From an uncultured Bacteroidales bacterium (GTDB lineage Bacteria > Bacteroidota > Bacteroidia > Bacteroidales > Bacteroidaceae), in assembly GCA_902763865.1 (NCBI GenBank), contig CACWTR010000020.1, positions 1-41,033 of the forward strand: a stretch of 41,033 bases of DNA, in the 5' to 3' direction. Each line of letters begins with the position of its first letter. Position 1 is the stretch's first letter. The notes below the pieces were generated by a model. That model ran no database searches, was not told the DNA's origin, and saw only the letters and a program-made list of their open reading frames with translations. Both the position numbers and the translations under genes were made by a program. Shown here in pieces: positions 8,426 through 15,681 of this stretch.

Positions 8426-8659
8426 ATGACGCAAGATGAACTCTGGAACGCTAAGTGGTGCGAGGTGAAAGCCTTCATGGAGGCCAATCGCCGAAATCCG
8501 TCGAAGTACGATGATACCGAGCGCGGACTGTATCTGAACTGGATAAAACACAACAAGAGACGGTATAGCTCGGGGGAGCTGAAAGAGGACAGAAGGGCAA
8601 GGTTCGAGGAACTGCTTGCCCTGAGCGAGCGATACCGGCGAAAGAACCAGTGGGAATGA
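8426..8659 (+). CDS. Helicase-associated (HA) domain microprotein
   Basis: The 77-residue, highly charged protein resembles a single helicase-associated domain. An aromatic-rich first helix (ELWNAKWCEVKAFME) is followed by RNPSKYDDTERGLYLNWIKHNKRRY and a basic helix ending in RYRRKNQWE. Family members in tandem are found at the C-terminus of some bacterial helicases, where they are thought to bind nucleic acid; here it stands alone without any helicase. It has its own promoter and leader, supporting a real gene. The opposite strand also has an open frame (8414-8686), but it lacks family resemblance. Function unknown; an RNA- or DNA-binding role is inference. Confidence 0.7.
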   Translation: MTQDELWNAKWCEVKAFMEANRRNPSKYDDTERGLYLNWIKHNKRRYSSGELKEDRRARFEELLALSERYRRKNQWE

Positions 8660-8694
8660 CGGGCGATTCAGCGGCCCGGGGAGCACGGCATGTC

Positions 8695-8788
8695 ACGACG
8701 TCTTCATTGCTTCATCGCGAACAAGCAATTGCTTCATCGCGATGAAGCAATCACTCCATCGCGATGAAGCAATCAACACGACGCGTCG
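8695..8788. repeat. Palindrome array R3: three ATTGCTTC/GAAGCAAT units at 22 bp period
   Basis: The core CATCGCGA recurs at 8713, 8735 and 8757, exactly 22 bases apart. The middle unit is a perfect 24-bp palindrome (ATTGCTTCATCG with its complement). The first has a changed right half and the third a changed left arm. CG-rich flanks ACGACG (8695-8700) and ACGACGCGTCG (8778-8788) bound the array. It lies after the HA gene stop and before the promoter at 8848. It resembles the arrays at 1777, 15723 and 30001 in layout but not in arm sequence. Confidence 0.75.
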
Positions 8789-8847
8789 GGTCTGCCACGG
8801 ACATTGTTTGCCATTTTCTCGTTTTCCGTGATGTTTTTGGAGAATAG

Positions 8848-8880
8848 ACTTGTCTGTTCGCATAAAACTTCCTATCTTTG
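8848..8880 (+). promoter_or_regulatory. Promoter of the DUF4595-like gene
   Basis: ACTTGTCTGTTC (8848-8859), then TATCTTTG (8873-8880), with 20 bases between CTTG and the -7 box. The layout is identical to the promoter at 8306. The leader is about 66 bases and shares CACGGGAAG (8913-8921) with the leader of the HA gene (8417-8425). Confidence 0.75.
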
Positions 8881-8952
8881 CTGACGATTTACTTGCATTT
8901 CATAACAACCTTCACGGGAAGCCGGAGGGCAAATGATAAAAAAAGAAGAACT

Positions 8953-9840
8953 ATGAAAAACAAACGTATCCTTGCAGCTTTGCTCATGATGGCAGCAGGC
9001 CTGCAAATGCTTTGGGCTCAGACGATGACCGTGCGATTGAACAACAATGCATCGCAAGTGTACAAATTGGCTGACGTGGCAGAAATCACCTTCTCGGAGG
9101 AAAGCATCCCTCAGACTGACTTCCAGGGTGCCAGACGTGTGTTCGGCAACAATTTGGCCAAAAGTTTTGGCGAGGAAGGAGACAAAATCTACAGCCTGAC
9201 CTATGACGAGAATGGATTTGTCACAAAGGTTTCCGTTGCCGACCATTACACACCCGACAGAAAGACGGAAGTCCTGCTTACCTATGGGAACACGGTTACA
9301 GCCGAGACACGGGTGAACGGCATCTCCCGCAGTCGTCAGACAATCAACCTGAGCAAGGAGGGCTTTTTCGGCAACATAGAGATTGTGGATGACAAAGGCC
9401 ACACAGACCGCTTCGAAGCGACATACAGCTCCGACGGGCACATCGCCACGTGCCGATGGTCGGATGATGACGGCGACTTTGAACTCCACGAGTTCACCTG
9501 GCAAGACGGCGACATAGTGCGCATCCGCCGTACAGACGATAGCGGGAAGACCAAAATCACCGACATCTTCTATACCTCCGACGCCCAGCCCACGCCGCTT
9601 GAGAACAAGGGATGCGTGATGGAGTTGGACAATATCTTCGACGTGGATGTTGACGACCTCGGCGATATGCTGCATTATGGCGGTTTTTTAGGCTTTGCCA
9701 CCAAGCATCTGCCCATCAGCGTGAAAAGCGGTTCAGATATCCTCGTGTGCACCTGGACACTGAACGCCGACGGCCTGCCGACCCGTATGGCACGCACTGA
9801 GAACGGCTACACCCAGTACCCCCTTGTGTGGGAGTGGTAA
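8953..9840 (+). CDS. Secreted DUF4595-like protein
   Basis: The 295-residue protein starts with a signal peptide (MKNKRILAALLMMAAGLQMLWA, cut near residue 22), which fixes the start at 8953 and not the upstream in-frame ATG at 8878. A short N-terminal motif, VRLNNNASQVYKLADVAEITFSE, is one often seen at the start of secreted Prevotella proteins. The rest is beta-rich with repeating YDENGFVTKV / YSSDGHIATCRW / LNADGLPTRM strands, in the style of DUF4595 and RHS-like hairpin repeats. The product should be periplasmic or surface exposed. Function unknown. It is one of only two plus-strand genes and ends convergently with serS. Confidence 0.75.
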   Translation: MKNKRILAALLMMAAGLQMLWAQTMTVRLNNNASQVYKLADVAEITFSEESIPQTDFQGARRVFGNNLAKSFGEEGDKIYSLTYDENGFVTKVSVADHYTPDRKTEVLLTYGNTVTAETRVNGISRSRQTINLSKEGFFGNIEIVDDKGHTDRFEATYSSDGHIATCRWSDDDGDFELHEFTWQDGDIVRIRRTDDSGKTKITDIFYTSDAQPTPLENKGCVMELDNIFDVDVDDLGDMLHYGGFLGFATKHLPISVKSGSDILVCTWTLNADGLPTRMARTENGYTQYPLVWEW

Positions 9841-9860
9841 GAAATCCAAATTTATGGCAG

Positions 9861-9889
9861 AAAAAAAGTAGGAGCGGCGGCTCCTACTT
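9861..9889 (-). terminator. Rho-independent terminator between convergent genes
   Basis: A perfect 10-bp stem, AAGTAGGAGC (9866-9875) with GCTCCTACTT (9880-9889), surrounds the loop GGCG. On the minus strand it is followed by seven T residues (plus-strand A at 9861-9867, partly within the stem), as expected for serS. On the plus strand the following bases are TCTTG, so it may also end the DUF4595-like transcript, less efficiently. Confidence 0.88.
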
Positions 9890-9921
9890 CTTGTCTGTAG
9901 TTTGATGTAATTCTACTTTCT

Positions 9922-11268
9922 TCAGTCAATCATGTCGCAACCCATGTAGGGGACAAGCACCTTGGGGACGCGGATGCCTTCCGGCGTCTGGTTGTTCTCC
10001 AGGATGGAAGCCACGATGCGGGGCAGGGCAAGGGCCGAACCGTTGAGGGTGTGGCAGAGCTCCGTCTTGCCGGTGGCGGTGCGGCGGACGCGACACTTCA
10101 GGCGGTTGGCCTGATAGGTGTCGAAGTTCGAGACAGAGCTGACCTCGAGCCAACGCTTCTGTGCCTCGCTATAGACTTCGAAGTCGTAGCAGATGGCACT
10201 GGTGAAGCTCTGGTCGCCACCGCAGAGACGCAGGATGCGATAGGGCAGCTCGAGCTTCTGCAACAGGCCCTCCACGTGCTGGAGCATCTCCTTGTGGCTC
10301 TCGGCGCTGTGCTCCGGCGTGTCGATGCGCACGATTTCTATCTTGCTGAACTCATGGAGGCGGTTCAGTCCGCGCACGTCCTTGCCGTAGCTGCCAGCCT
10401 CGCGGCGGAAGCACTGCGTGTAGGCACAGTTCTTGATGGGCAGGTCCTTCTCGTCGAGAATCACGTCGCGGTAGATGTTGGTCACGGGCACTTCAGCCGT
10501 CGGGATGAGATAGAGGTCATCCACCTCAGCGTGGTACATCTGGCCTTCCTTGTCGGGCAGCTGTCCCGTGCCGTAGCCCGAAGCGGCATTCACCACCGTA
10601 GGCGGCATGATTTCGGTGTAGCCGGATTGACGTGCCTCGTCGAGGAAGAAGTTGATGAGAGCGCGTTGCAGCCTTGCTCCCATTCCGATATAGACAGGGA
10701 AGCCGGCTCCGGTAATTTTAACGCCCAGGTCGAAGTCGATAAGGTTATACTTCTTGGCAAGTTCCCAATGGGGAAGAGCCTCCCCCGGCGCCTCCAAAGG
10801 AGGGGTGATAGGTTGCCAAACTTTGTTGAATTCTGCTACGGTAAGGAACTTCTCCCCTCCTTCGGCGGGGGCGGGGGCGGCCTTCACTACAAGATTGTCC
10901 TCAGCCCCTGTGCCTTCGGGCACCTCGTCGTAGGGAATGTTGGGAATCTGGCAAAGCAGACGCGTCATCTCCTGTTCAGCGTTCTCCTTCTTTTCCTCCA
11001 GCTGTTTGCTGGTTTCCTTCAGGACGGCCACCTTAGCCTTGACAGCTTCTGCCTCTTCGCGCTTGCCCTGCTTCATGAGCATGCCAATCTCGGCAGCCAG
11101 CTTCTTGGCAGCTGAGAGGTTCTGGTCGAGTTCTGTTTGTGCTTCGCGACGTGTCTTGTCAACGGCTATGACTTCGTCTATTGCCTGACGTGCACCTTCG
11201 AAGTGCTTCTTCTCCAGTCCGGCGATGACTCGCTCAGTCTGTTCTGTAATGAGTTTTAGTGTAAGCAT
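9922..11268 (-). CDS. serS: Serine--tRNA ligase
   Basis: SerRS charges tRNA-Ser (and tRNA-Sec) with serine. The 448-residue protein has the N-terminal coiled-coil arm that grips the tRNA (about 1-108) and the class II catalytic core. Motif 2 is FRREAGSYGKDVRGLNRLHEF, PTAEVPVTN is the seryl-adenylate region, and motif 3 is NGSALALPR near the end. It is longer than the usual 420-430 residues. The extra residues (about 129-163) lie between the arm and the core and are encoded by repeat-like DNA, described separately. CPBP protease and menA lie upstream with gaps small enough for cotranscription, and rplU-rpmA are just beyond. A strong terminator follows. Confidence 0.97.
   Translation of the reverse strand: MLTLKLITEQTERVIAGLEKKHFEGARQAIDEVIAVDKTRREAQTELDQNLSAAKKLAAEIGMLMKQGKREEAEAVKAKVAVLKETSKQLEEKKENAEQEMTRLLCQIPNIPYDEVPEGTGAEDNLVVKAAPAPAEGGEKFLTVAEFNKVWQPITPPLEAPGEALPHWELAKKYNLIDFDLGVKITGAGFPVYIGMGARLQRALINFFLDEARQSGYTEIMPPTVVNAASGYGTGQLPDKEGQMYHAEVDDLYLIPTAEVPVTNIYRDVILDEKDLPIKNCAYTQCFRREAGSYGKDVRGLNRLHEFSKIEIVRIDTPEHSAESHKEMLQHVEGLLQKLELPYRILRLCGGDQSFTSAICYDFEVYSEAQKRWLEVSSVSNFDTYQANRLKCRVRRTATGKTELCHTLNGSALALPRIVASILENNQTPEGIRVPKVLVPYMGCDMID
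10771..10884 (-). repeat. serS: In-frame palindromic-element-like insertion inside serS
   Basis: On the coding strand GGAGGGG and CCCCTCC form 7-bp inverted ends around about 44 bases that encode the residues around FLTVAEFNKVWQ. GC-rich flanks encode APAPAEGG and TPPLEAPGEA. The segment sits between the tRNA-binding arm and the catalytic core, just before PHWELAKKYNLIDFD. It accounts for most of the extra length of this SerRS over the family norm. It resembles dispersed GC-rich elements I know from Bacteroidetes genomes. Confidence 0.6.
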
Positions 11269-11298
11269 ATATTTGATTTAAGATTTGACGTTTTTCTG

Positions 11299-11949
11299 TT
11301 AAAAGGGTAGCCACACGAAAGCGGCTGCATCCCAAAGGGCGTGGCTCACGATGATGGCCTTCAGATGGTTCGGCATGAGCCAGTAGAGTCCTCCCCAAAA
11401 GATGCCGCAAACCATTGCTGCCATGATGAGCATGAAGTTGGCCGAGGGCAGATGGACAGCTGTGTAGCATGCCGTGGTCAGCACGAAGGCTGCCAGGGGC
11501 GAGCGTCTGCCTGCGAGCGTCCGCTGCACATAGCCTCGCCAGAATATCTCCTCCGCAGGTCCGATGACGAAGAGCAGAAGGAGGGCAATCAGGGTAGGGG
11601 AGGTTTCGCCCTTTATATTATATATAAGGTTCACCTGTGCGCGTGAGAAGGAGAAAATGAGTTGCGACACCTTGTCACCGACGTAGAAAACTCCCCATAG
11701 CAGGGTTGCGAGGACCAGACCCAAGGCAAGGGACTTGAGCAGTGACGTGCCGCTGCCTGTTCCCATGCTGGCCTTGCCGCCAAACCAAAGGGCAAGGGAG
11801 GTGAGCACTACGGCAGAAGCTGTCATGCAGGCCCAGAAGTTCACCAGCGGTGCTGTCCAAGGCGAGAACATGACGAACCAGAGCATGGCCGCTGTCACCA
11901 GCGATGGGTAGAGGCTTCTCGTCAGACTTATGTGAACATCGTGGCGCAT
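11299..11949 (-). CDS. CPBP (Rce1-like) intramembrane metalloprotease
   Basis: The 216-residue polytopic protein has about six membrane helices and the CPBP/ABI family motifs. GPAEEIFWRGYVQR near residue 130 gives the paired Glu and Arg. A His follows in TACYTAVHLP, and the last conserved helix has HALWDAAAF. These residues form the active site in Rce1-type proteases. Substrates in bacteria are mostly unknown. The start overlaps the end of menA by 22 bases, so the two are probably translated from one mRNA, and serS follows after 30 bases. Confidence 0.85.
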   Translation of the reverse strand: MRHDVHISLTRSLYPSLVTAAMLWFVMFSPWTAPLVNFWACMTASAVVLTSLALWFGGKASMGTGSGTSLLKSLALGLVLATLLWGVFYVGDKVSQLIFSFSRAQVNLIYNIKGETSPTLIALLLLFVIGPAEEIFWRGYVQRTLAGRRSPLAAFVLTTACYTAVHLPSANFMLIMAAMVCGIFWGGLYWLMPNHLKAIIVSHALWDAAAFVWLPF

Positions 11950-12821
11950 AGCAGTCCGGTTATGAGTGTAAGGCTGAAAAAGAGTTGCAGCTTGGCTGTC
12001 GCTTCATCCAAGCTTGCAATGGCGGGGAGGCCCACCTCGTAATAGGCAAGGGCGCTGCGTATGTTCTTCATGGCAACGGGTAGGGTGATGAGAGCCATGA
12101 GTGTCCAAGGGGAGACGATGTGCAACGCTGCCAGCAGTGCCAGCCAAAGGTAGGGGAGAAGCAGTTCGACGACATACAGGCCGATGGCAAAGCGGCGGCC
12201 TGTCAGCATGGCAAAGGTGTGTATGCTGGCTCGCTTGTCGGTCTCGATGTCGCGTGTGTTGTTGATGTGAAGGATTGCTACCGTGATGCTTCCGACGGGA
12301 ATGGCAAGCCAAAGCACCTCGGGGACGATGTGGCCCGAGCAGATGAATGTCGTGCCAAGCATAGGCAGCAGGGCATAGCAGGCCATGATGACGAGGTCGC
12401 CCAGTGCGGCATACTTCAATGGCGGATAGAGCAGGGAGAGGGCGATGCCGGCCAGCCCGAACCAGAGCAGGGTGATGCCGGTGAGCCAGACCATGAGCAG
12501 CCCAAGGGCTATTGCTGCTGCCTGCAATGTGAGGGAAAGGGCATGAATCTCTTTCGGCGTGAACTGCGCGTCGGTCAGGATGTGCACGCCGTAGGTGTCC
12601 TTGGCATCCACGCCGCGCCGGTAGTCGTGGTAGTCGCTCCAGACGTTGCCGGCTGCATGGACCAGGACGATGTTCACCAGTGCCATGATGCCCAGCCACC
12701 ACGTCACCTCGAAGCCGGCGCTCCAGAGGTATGTCATTGCCACGAGTACCGGCATTGTCGATGCGGGGAAGGACCACGGCCTTGTTGCCAGCACCCATTC
12801 CTTAAAAGTATGTCCCTTCAT
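11928..12821 (-). CDS. menA: 1,4-dihydroxy-2-naphthoate polyprenyltransferase (MenA-like UbiA family)
   Basis: MenA attaches the polyprenyl chain to 1,4-dihydroxy-2-naphthoate, the membrane step of menaquinone synthesis. The 297-residue protein opens with FKEWVLATRPWSFPAST, typical of MenA. It has the UbiA prenyl-diphosphate/Mg2+ motif NVWSDYHDYRRGVD at about 59-72 and the second Asp-rich motif DIETDKRASIHTFAM near 200, plus eight or nine hydrophobic helices. Menaquinone is the standard respiratory quinone of Bacteroidales, which fits. The region just upstream is an AT-rich repeat; no standard promoter was found there. Confidence 0.9.
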   Translation of the reverse strand: MKGHTFKEWVLATRPWSFPASTMPVLVAMTYLWSAGFEVTWWLGIMALVNIVLVHAAGNVWSDYHDYRRGVDAKDTYGVHILTDAQFTPKEIHALSLTLQAAAIALGLLMVWLTGITLLWFGLAGIALSLLYPPLKYAALGDLVIMACYALLPMLGTTFICSGHIVPEVLWLAIPVGSITVAILHINNTRDIETDKRASIHTFAMLTGRRFAIGLYVVELLLPYLWLALLAALHIVSPWTLMALITLPVAMKNIRSALAYYEVGLPAIASLDEATAKLQLFFSLTLITGLLCATMFT

Positions 12822-12837
12822 GAATAATTCTTAATAG

Positions 12838-12876
12838 TCAATTCATAATTTATAATTCGTAATTCATAATTATTTC
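12838..12876. repeat. menA: AT-rich tandem repeat upstream of menA
   Basis: Degenerate copies of an AATTCATAATT unit (AATTCATAATT, TATAATTCGT, AATTCATAATT) fill the first bases upstream of the menA ATG. Each unit is close to self-complementary. Similar repeats occur in spacers of many Bacteroidetes. It may lie in the menA leader. Confidence 0.6.
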
Positions 12877-12910
12877 CTTCGCGATGGGCGTGGACTTGTT
12901 ATGAACGCAT

Positions 12911-12955
12911 TATCATAAAAGCATAGTCCCCTCAATGCGTGAAGCATGAGGGGAC
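12911..12955 (-). terminator. rpmA: Hairpin terminator after rpmA
   Basis: A 9-bp stem, GTCCCCTCA (12926-12934) with TGAGGGGAC (12947-12955), has a 12-base loop. On the minus strand it comes 46 bases after the rpmA stop, and a TTTTAT stretch follows about 6 bases on. The T run is short and offset, so termination may be partial. Confidence 0.65.
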
Positions 12956-13001
12956 CTTAATTTGAGTTGTGATTGTCTGTTACTGATGAGCGTGGATGCC
13001 C

Positions 13002-13265
13002 TTATGCCTCAGCTGCGGGTACGACACTTACAGTGCTGCGGTCAAGGCGACCTTTCTTGAACTGTACTGTGCCGTCAACGAGGGCATAGAGTGTGTTGTC
13101 CTTACCCATAGCTACGTTAGTGCCGGGGTAGTGACGTGTGCCGCGCTGACGTACGATGATGTTGCCTGCAATGCACTTCTCGCCACCGAAAATTTTAACA
13201 CCTAATCTTTGAGCAGCCGATTCGCGACCGTTCTTAGAACTACCTACACCTTTTTTATGTGCCAT
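13002..13265 (-). CDS. rpmA: 50S ribosomal protein L27
   Basis: L27 is a small protein near the peptidyl-transferase centre. The 87-residue product starts [24 protein letters not shown], has the usual [27 protein letters not shown] core, and matches the family length. The N-terminal residues that reach the tRNA acceptor ends are present from Met1, with no cleaved extension as in Firmicutes. It follows rplU by 28 bases in the conserved rplU-rpmA order. Confidence 0.98.
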   Translation of the reverse strand: MAHKKGVGSSKNGRESAAQRLGVKIFGGEKCIAGNIIVRQRGTRHYPGTNVAMGKDNTLYALVDGTVQFKKGRLDRSTVSVVPAAEA

Positions 13266-13293
13266 GTTGTTAAGTCTTTTAGAGTGTTAAACA

Positions 13294-13608
13294 TTAAGCG
13301 TTGATTCCCTTGATGGTCAGTTCTGTGAACTGCTGGCGATGTCCGTTGAGCTTGCGATAGCCCTTGCGACGCTTCTTGTGGAAGACGAGGACCTTGTCGC
13401 CCTTCACCAGGGGTGAAACAACTTCAGCCGTAACCTTTGCTCCTTCGACGGTGGGGGTGCCCACTGTGATGGTGCCGTTATCGACCAACAATACATTCTC
13501 AAATTCAACAGTCTGGCCGGCTTCTGCGTCGGCAATGTGGTGCACGAAGAGCTTCTTGCCTTCCTCCACTCGGAACTGCTGACCGTTAATCTCTACGATT
13601 GCGTACAT
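13294..13608 (-). CDS. rplU: 50S ribosomal protein L21
   Basis: The 104-residue product begins [19 protein letters not shown], the standard L21 start; eleven further in-frame codons upstream (to 13641) are not conserved and are left out. The basic C-terminal part [21 protein letters not shown] binds 23S rRNA. It is the first gene of rplU-rpmA. A consensus promoter lies about 93 bases upstream, leaving a GC-rich leader that could carry autoregulation, though no known leader motif was recognised. Confidence 0.97.
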   Translation of the reverse strand: MYAIVEINGQQFRVEEGKKLFVHHIADAEAGQTVEFENVLLVDNGTITVGTPTVEGAKVTAEVVSPLVKGDKVLVFHKKRRKGYRKLNGHRQQFTELTIKGINA

Positions 13609-13700
13609 TTGTTTATTTAAGTTTTTATAACGGGTTTCCACCGCGGGGCGGGGCCATCTCGTGGCTCACTTCTTCAGGCCTCTGCGGCATAAATCGGCTG

Positions 13701-13731
13701 CAAAGGTACGACTTTTAATTCAAACTGCAAA
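13701..13731 (-). promoter_or_regulatory. rplU: Consensus promoter of rplU-rpmA
   Basis: On the minus strand TTTG (13731-13728), exactly 19 bases, then TACCTTTG (13708-13701). This matches the major sigma consensus of Bacteroidetes at both boxes and in spacing. Confidence 0.85.
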
Positions 13732-13781
13732 ATAATTCAGCTGCAAAATGATTCTTTTTCCTTAAAATGTGGTTCTTGTTG

Positions 13782-14705
13782 CTATTCTACGTAGCTTTCG
13801 AGGAGCTTGGCGTTCTCGTCGGGGACGATTGTGACCTCTTTCATGGCGGCGGGCACGACGATGGATTCTCCCTGTCGCAGGAAGATGCCTTGTCCGTTGG
13901 GGCTGAGGAAGCAGCTTTGTCCGCTGAGGCACATATAGACGCGGAAGCTGTCGATGCCCGTGTAGTCGCGCTTGAAGGCTCGTGTGAGCTTCAGTTCGTT
14001 GGTGGTGAAGAAGGGGCATTCGACGAGGGGGACGATGGTGTCGCGGCTCTCGGTATAGACGACTTTGGGGTCGGTGGTGATGTCCTGGAAGTTGATGGCT
14101 TCGAGGGCGAGGTCGGTGTGGAGTTCGCGGAGGTTGCCGTCGCGGTCGCGGCGCATGTAGTCGTAGATGCGGTAGGTGACGTCGCTGGTCTGCTGTATTT
14201 CGGCGATGACCATGCCTGCTCCGATGCCGTGGACGCGCCCTGCGGGGATGTAGAAGCAGTCTCCTTCGTTGACGTTGACTTTGTTGAGGTCATCTTCGAT
14301 GCTGCCGTCGGCCACTTTTTGTGCGTAGTCGGCTACTTCGAGCTTCTGGCGGAAGCCTGCTATGAGCTGGCTGCCGCGGTCGGCATCGACGACGTACCAC
14401 ATTTCGTTCTTACCCATCTTGCCGTGGCGTTTGGCGCTGAGTGCGTCGTCGGGGTGTACTTGGATGGAGAGGTCCTGGCGTGCGTCGATGAACTTGATGA
14501 GCAGGGGGAAGTCTGTGCCGAACTTCTCGGTGTTCTTCATGCCCAGGAATTCGGCTCCGTAGCGTGCGACGATTTCGGGAAGTGTCAGCCCCTTGTCTGC
14601 TCCGTTGAGTGCGACGGACTCTGAGCCTTTGACTGCCGAGACTACCCATGTCTCGGAGCCCCACAGCGTGGGCTTGAAGATTGGATTAAATTTCAGTATT
14701 TCCAT
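13782..14705 (-). CDS. manA: Mannose-6-phosphate isomerase, short type I
   Basis: The enzyme interconverts mannose-6-phosphate and fructose-6-phosphate, linking glycolysis to GDP-sugar synthesis. The 307-residue product has the cupin zinc site of the family: Gln and His in LSIQVHPDD near residue 78, Glu in GKNEMWYV near 98, and His in IPAGRVHGIGAG near 158. The short length and these spacings match the Bacteroidetes/Firmicutes ManA form. An upstream in-frame extension to 14864 is not conserved; MEILKFNPIFKPTLWG at 14705 is the start. It lies 17 bases after the RecQ C-terminal-like gene, so the two are probably cotranscribed. Confidence 0.94.
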   Translation of the reverse strand: MEILKFNPIFKPTLWGSETWVVSAVKGSESVALNGADKGLTLPEIVARYGAEFLGMKNTEKFGTDFPLLIKFIDARQDLSIQVHPDDALSAKRHGKMGKNEMWYVVDADRGSQLIAGFRQKLEVADYAQKVADGSIEDDLNKVNVNEGDCFYIPAGRVHGIGAGMVIAEIQQTSDVTYRIYDYMRRDRDGNLRELHTDLALEAINFQDITTDPKVVYTESRDTIVPLVECPFFTTNELKLTRAFKRDYTGIDSFRVYMCLSGQSCFLSPNGQGIFLRQGESIVVPAAMKEVTIVPDENAKLLESYVE

Positions 14706-14722
14706 GACGTTGTTTTTCGTTC

Positions 14723-15448
14723 TTATTTTATTTGTTTCATTCTGAACACGATGCGGGCCAGCCGGAGTTCTTCTTCCTTGTAGGTGTCGCCGTACTCTTC
14801 GAGGGCTGACTCCATGTCGTCTGACTTTGCGCTGTCGAAGTATTCGAGCAGTTCCTGCATGCATTCGCTTCCGAGCACTTCGTCGGTGAAGTATGTGATG
14901 TCGAGGTGGCGCTTTTGTTGTGCCAGCATCTCGAGGTCGTCCAGCACTTCGTCGAGCCCGAGTCCTTCGCTTTCGGCAAAGGCGTCGAGTGCGATGTGGC
15001 GGTCAATGGCCGTGATGAGCTTGATTTGTTGCTTGGCGAGGGGCGATACGGTGTGACCGCTCATGAGGCGTTCCTTTTGGGCTTGTTCCAGCAGGGAGTC
15101 TATCTCGGGTACGTCGGAGTCGGTTTCGTTGATTTCGTCGTCGGGAATTACGACCGATGTGGGTTTCTTGGTGAACTTCTTTCCGGCAGGTGTGTGGACG
15201 AGTGCGTTGTTCTTGGAGCCCATCTGCTTGATGAGTCCGGCTTCGTATGCGGCATCGATGACCGAGGACCAGAAGTCCTCGTCGTGCGTTTCTCCGATGC
15301 CGTACATTTCCTTGTCGGAGAGCTCGAGTTCCTCTATCTGTCGGCTCCTGCGCCCCATCATGAAGTCTATGAGCAGCTGTCGCTGCACGGGCTTGTCTAT
15401 TTCTATGAGTGCTTTTATCAGCTTGACTATCGGTTCTTTAACTTCCAT
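14723..15448 (-). CDS. RecQ C-terminal-like protein (RQC winged helix plus helix-turn-helix, no helicase)
   Basis: The 241-residue protein resembles the C-terminal third of Bacteroidetes RecQ helicases as I recall them. An RQC-like winged helix occupies about 1-93 (VKLIKALIEIDKPVQRQLLIDFMMG, later ALVHTPAGKKFTKKPTS). An acidic linker is followed by a C-terminal helix-turn-helix region (about 136-241; QQIKLITAIDRHIALDAFAE, then ALEEYGDTYKEEELRLARI). The helicase motifs, the Zn-binding Cys cluster and the HRDC domain are absent. It has its own consensus promoter and reads as intact, so it does not look like a decaying fragment. It may bind structured DNA. It sits upstream of manA with no obvious functional link. 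Identification is by memory of the family, not by search. Confidence 0.65.
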   Translation of the reverse strand: MEVKEPIVKLIKALIEIDKPVQRQLLIDFMMGRRSRQIEELELSDKEMYGIGETHDEDFWSSVIDAAYEAGLIKQMGSKNNALVHTPAGKKFTKKPTSVVIPDDEINETDSDVPEIDSLLEQAQKERLMSGHTVSPLAKQQIKLITAIDRHIALDAFAESEGLGLDEVLDDLEMLAQQKRHLDITYFTDEVLGSECMQELLEYFDSAKSDDMESALEEYGDTYKEEELRLARIVFRMKQIK

Positions 15449-15548
15449 ACATTATTATATATGTCTTTTTCTCAGTTCCCCATTCCGGCGTTGTGGCTGC
15501 TCTGTCCTTCGGGGCGGGGATTGGCTGGGACTTTTTCTTTTCGCGGTG

Positions 15549-15579
15549 CAAATATAGAACATTTATCTATTGCAGCAAA
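15549..15579 (-). promoter_or_regulatory. Promoter of the RecQ C-terminal-like gene
   Basis: Minus strand TTTG (15579-15576), 19 bases, TATATTTG (15556-15549). The leader to the ATG at 15448 is about 95 bases. Confidence 0.8.
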
Positions 15580-15681
15580 GGAAATGCCGATTTTTTTTTG
15601 TTGTATTTTCCGAAGAGGCTGTTTCTTTAACTTCTTTTATCTTTTCGCCAAACTTTCCGGGTCGGGTGCTGTTTTCCCGTT

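Noticed and set aside
13655-13700. Known ribosomal-protein leader (L21 type) before rplU
   Set aside because: The leader is GC-rich and could fold, but I recognise no described L21 leader motif, so it is not listed as a feature.
14723-15448. RecQ pseudogene
   Set aside because: No helicase remnants occur upstream, the frame is intact and a consensus promoter sits 100 bases before the ATG.
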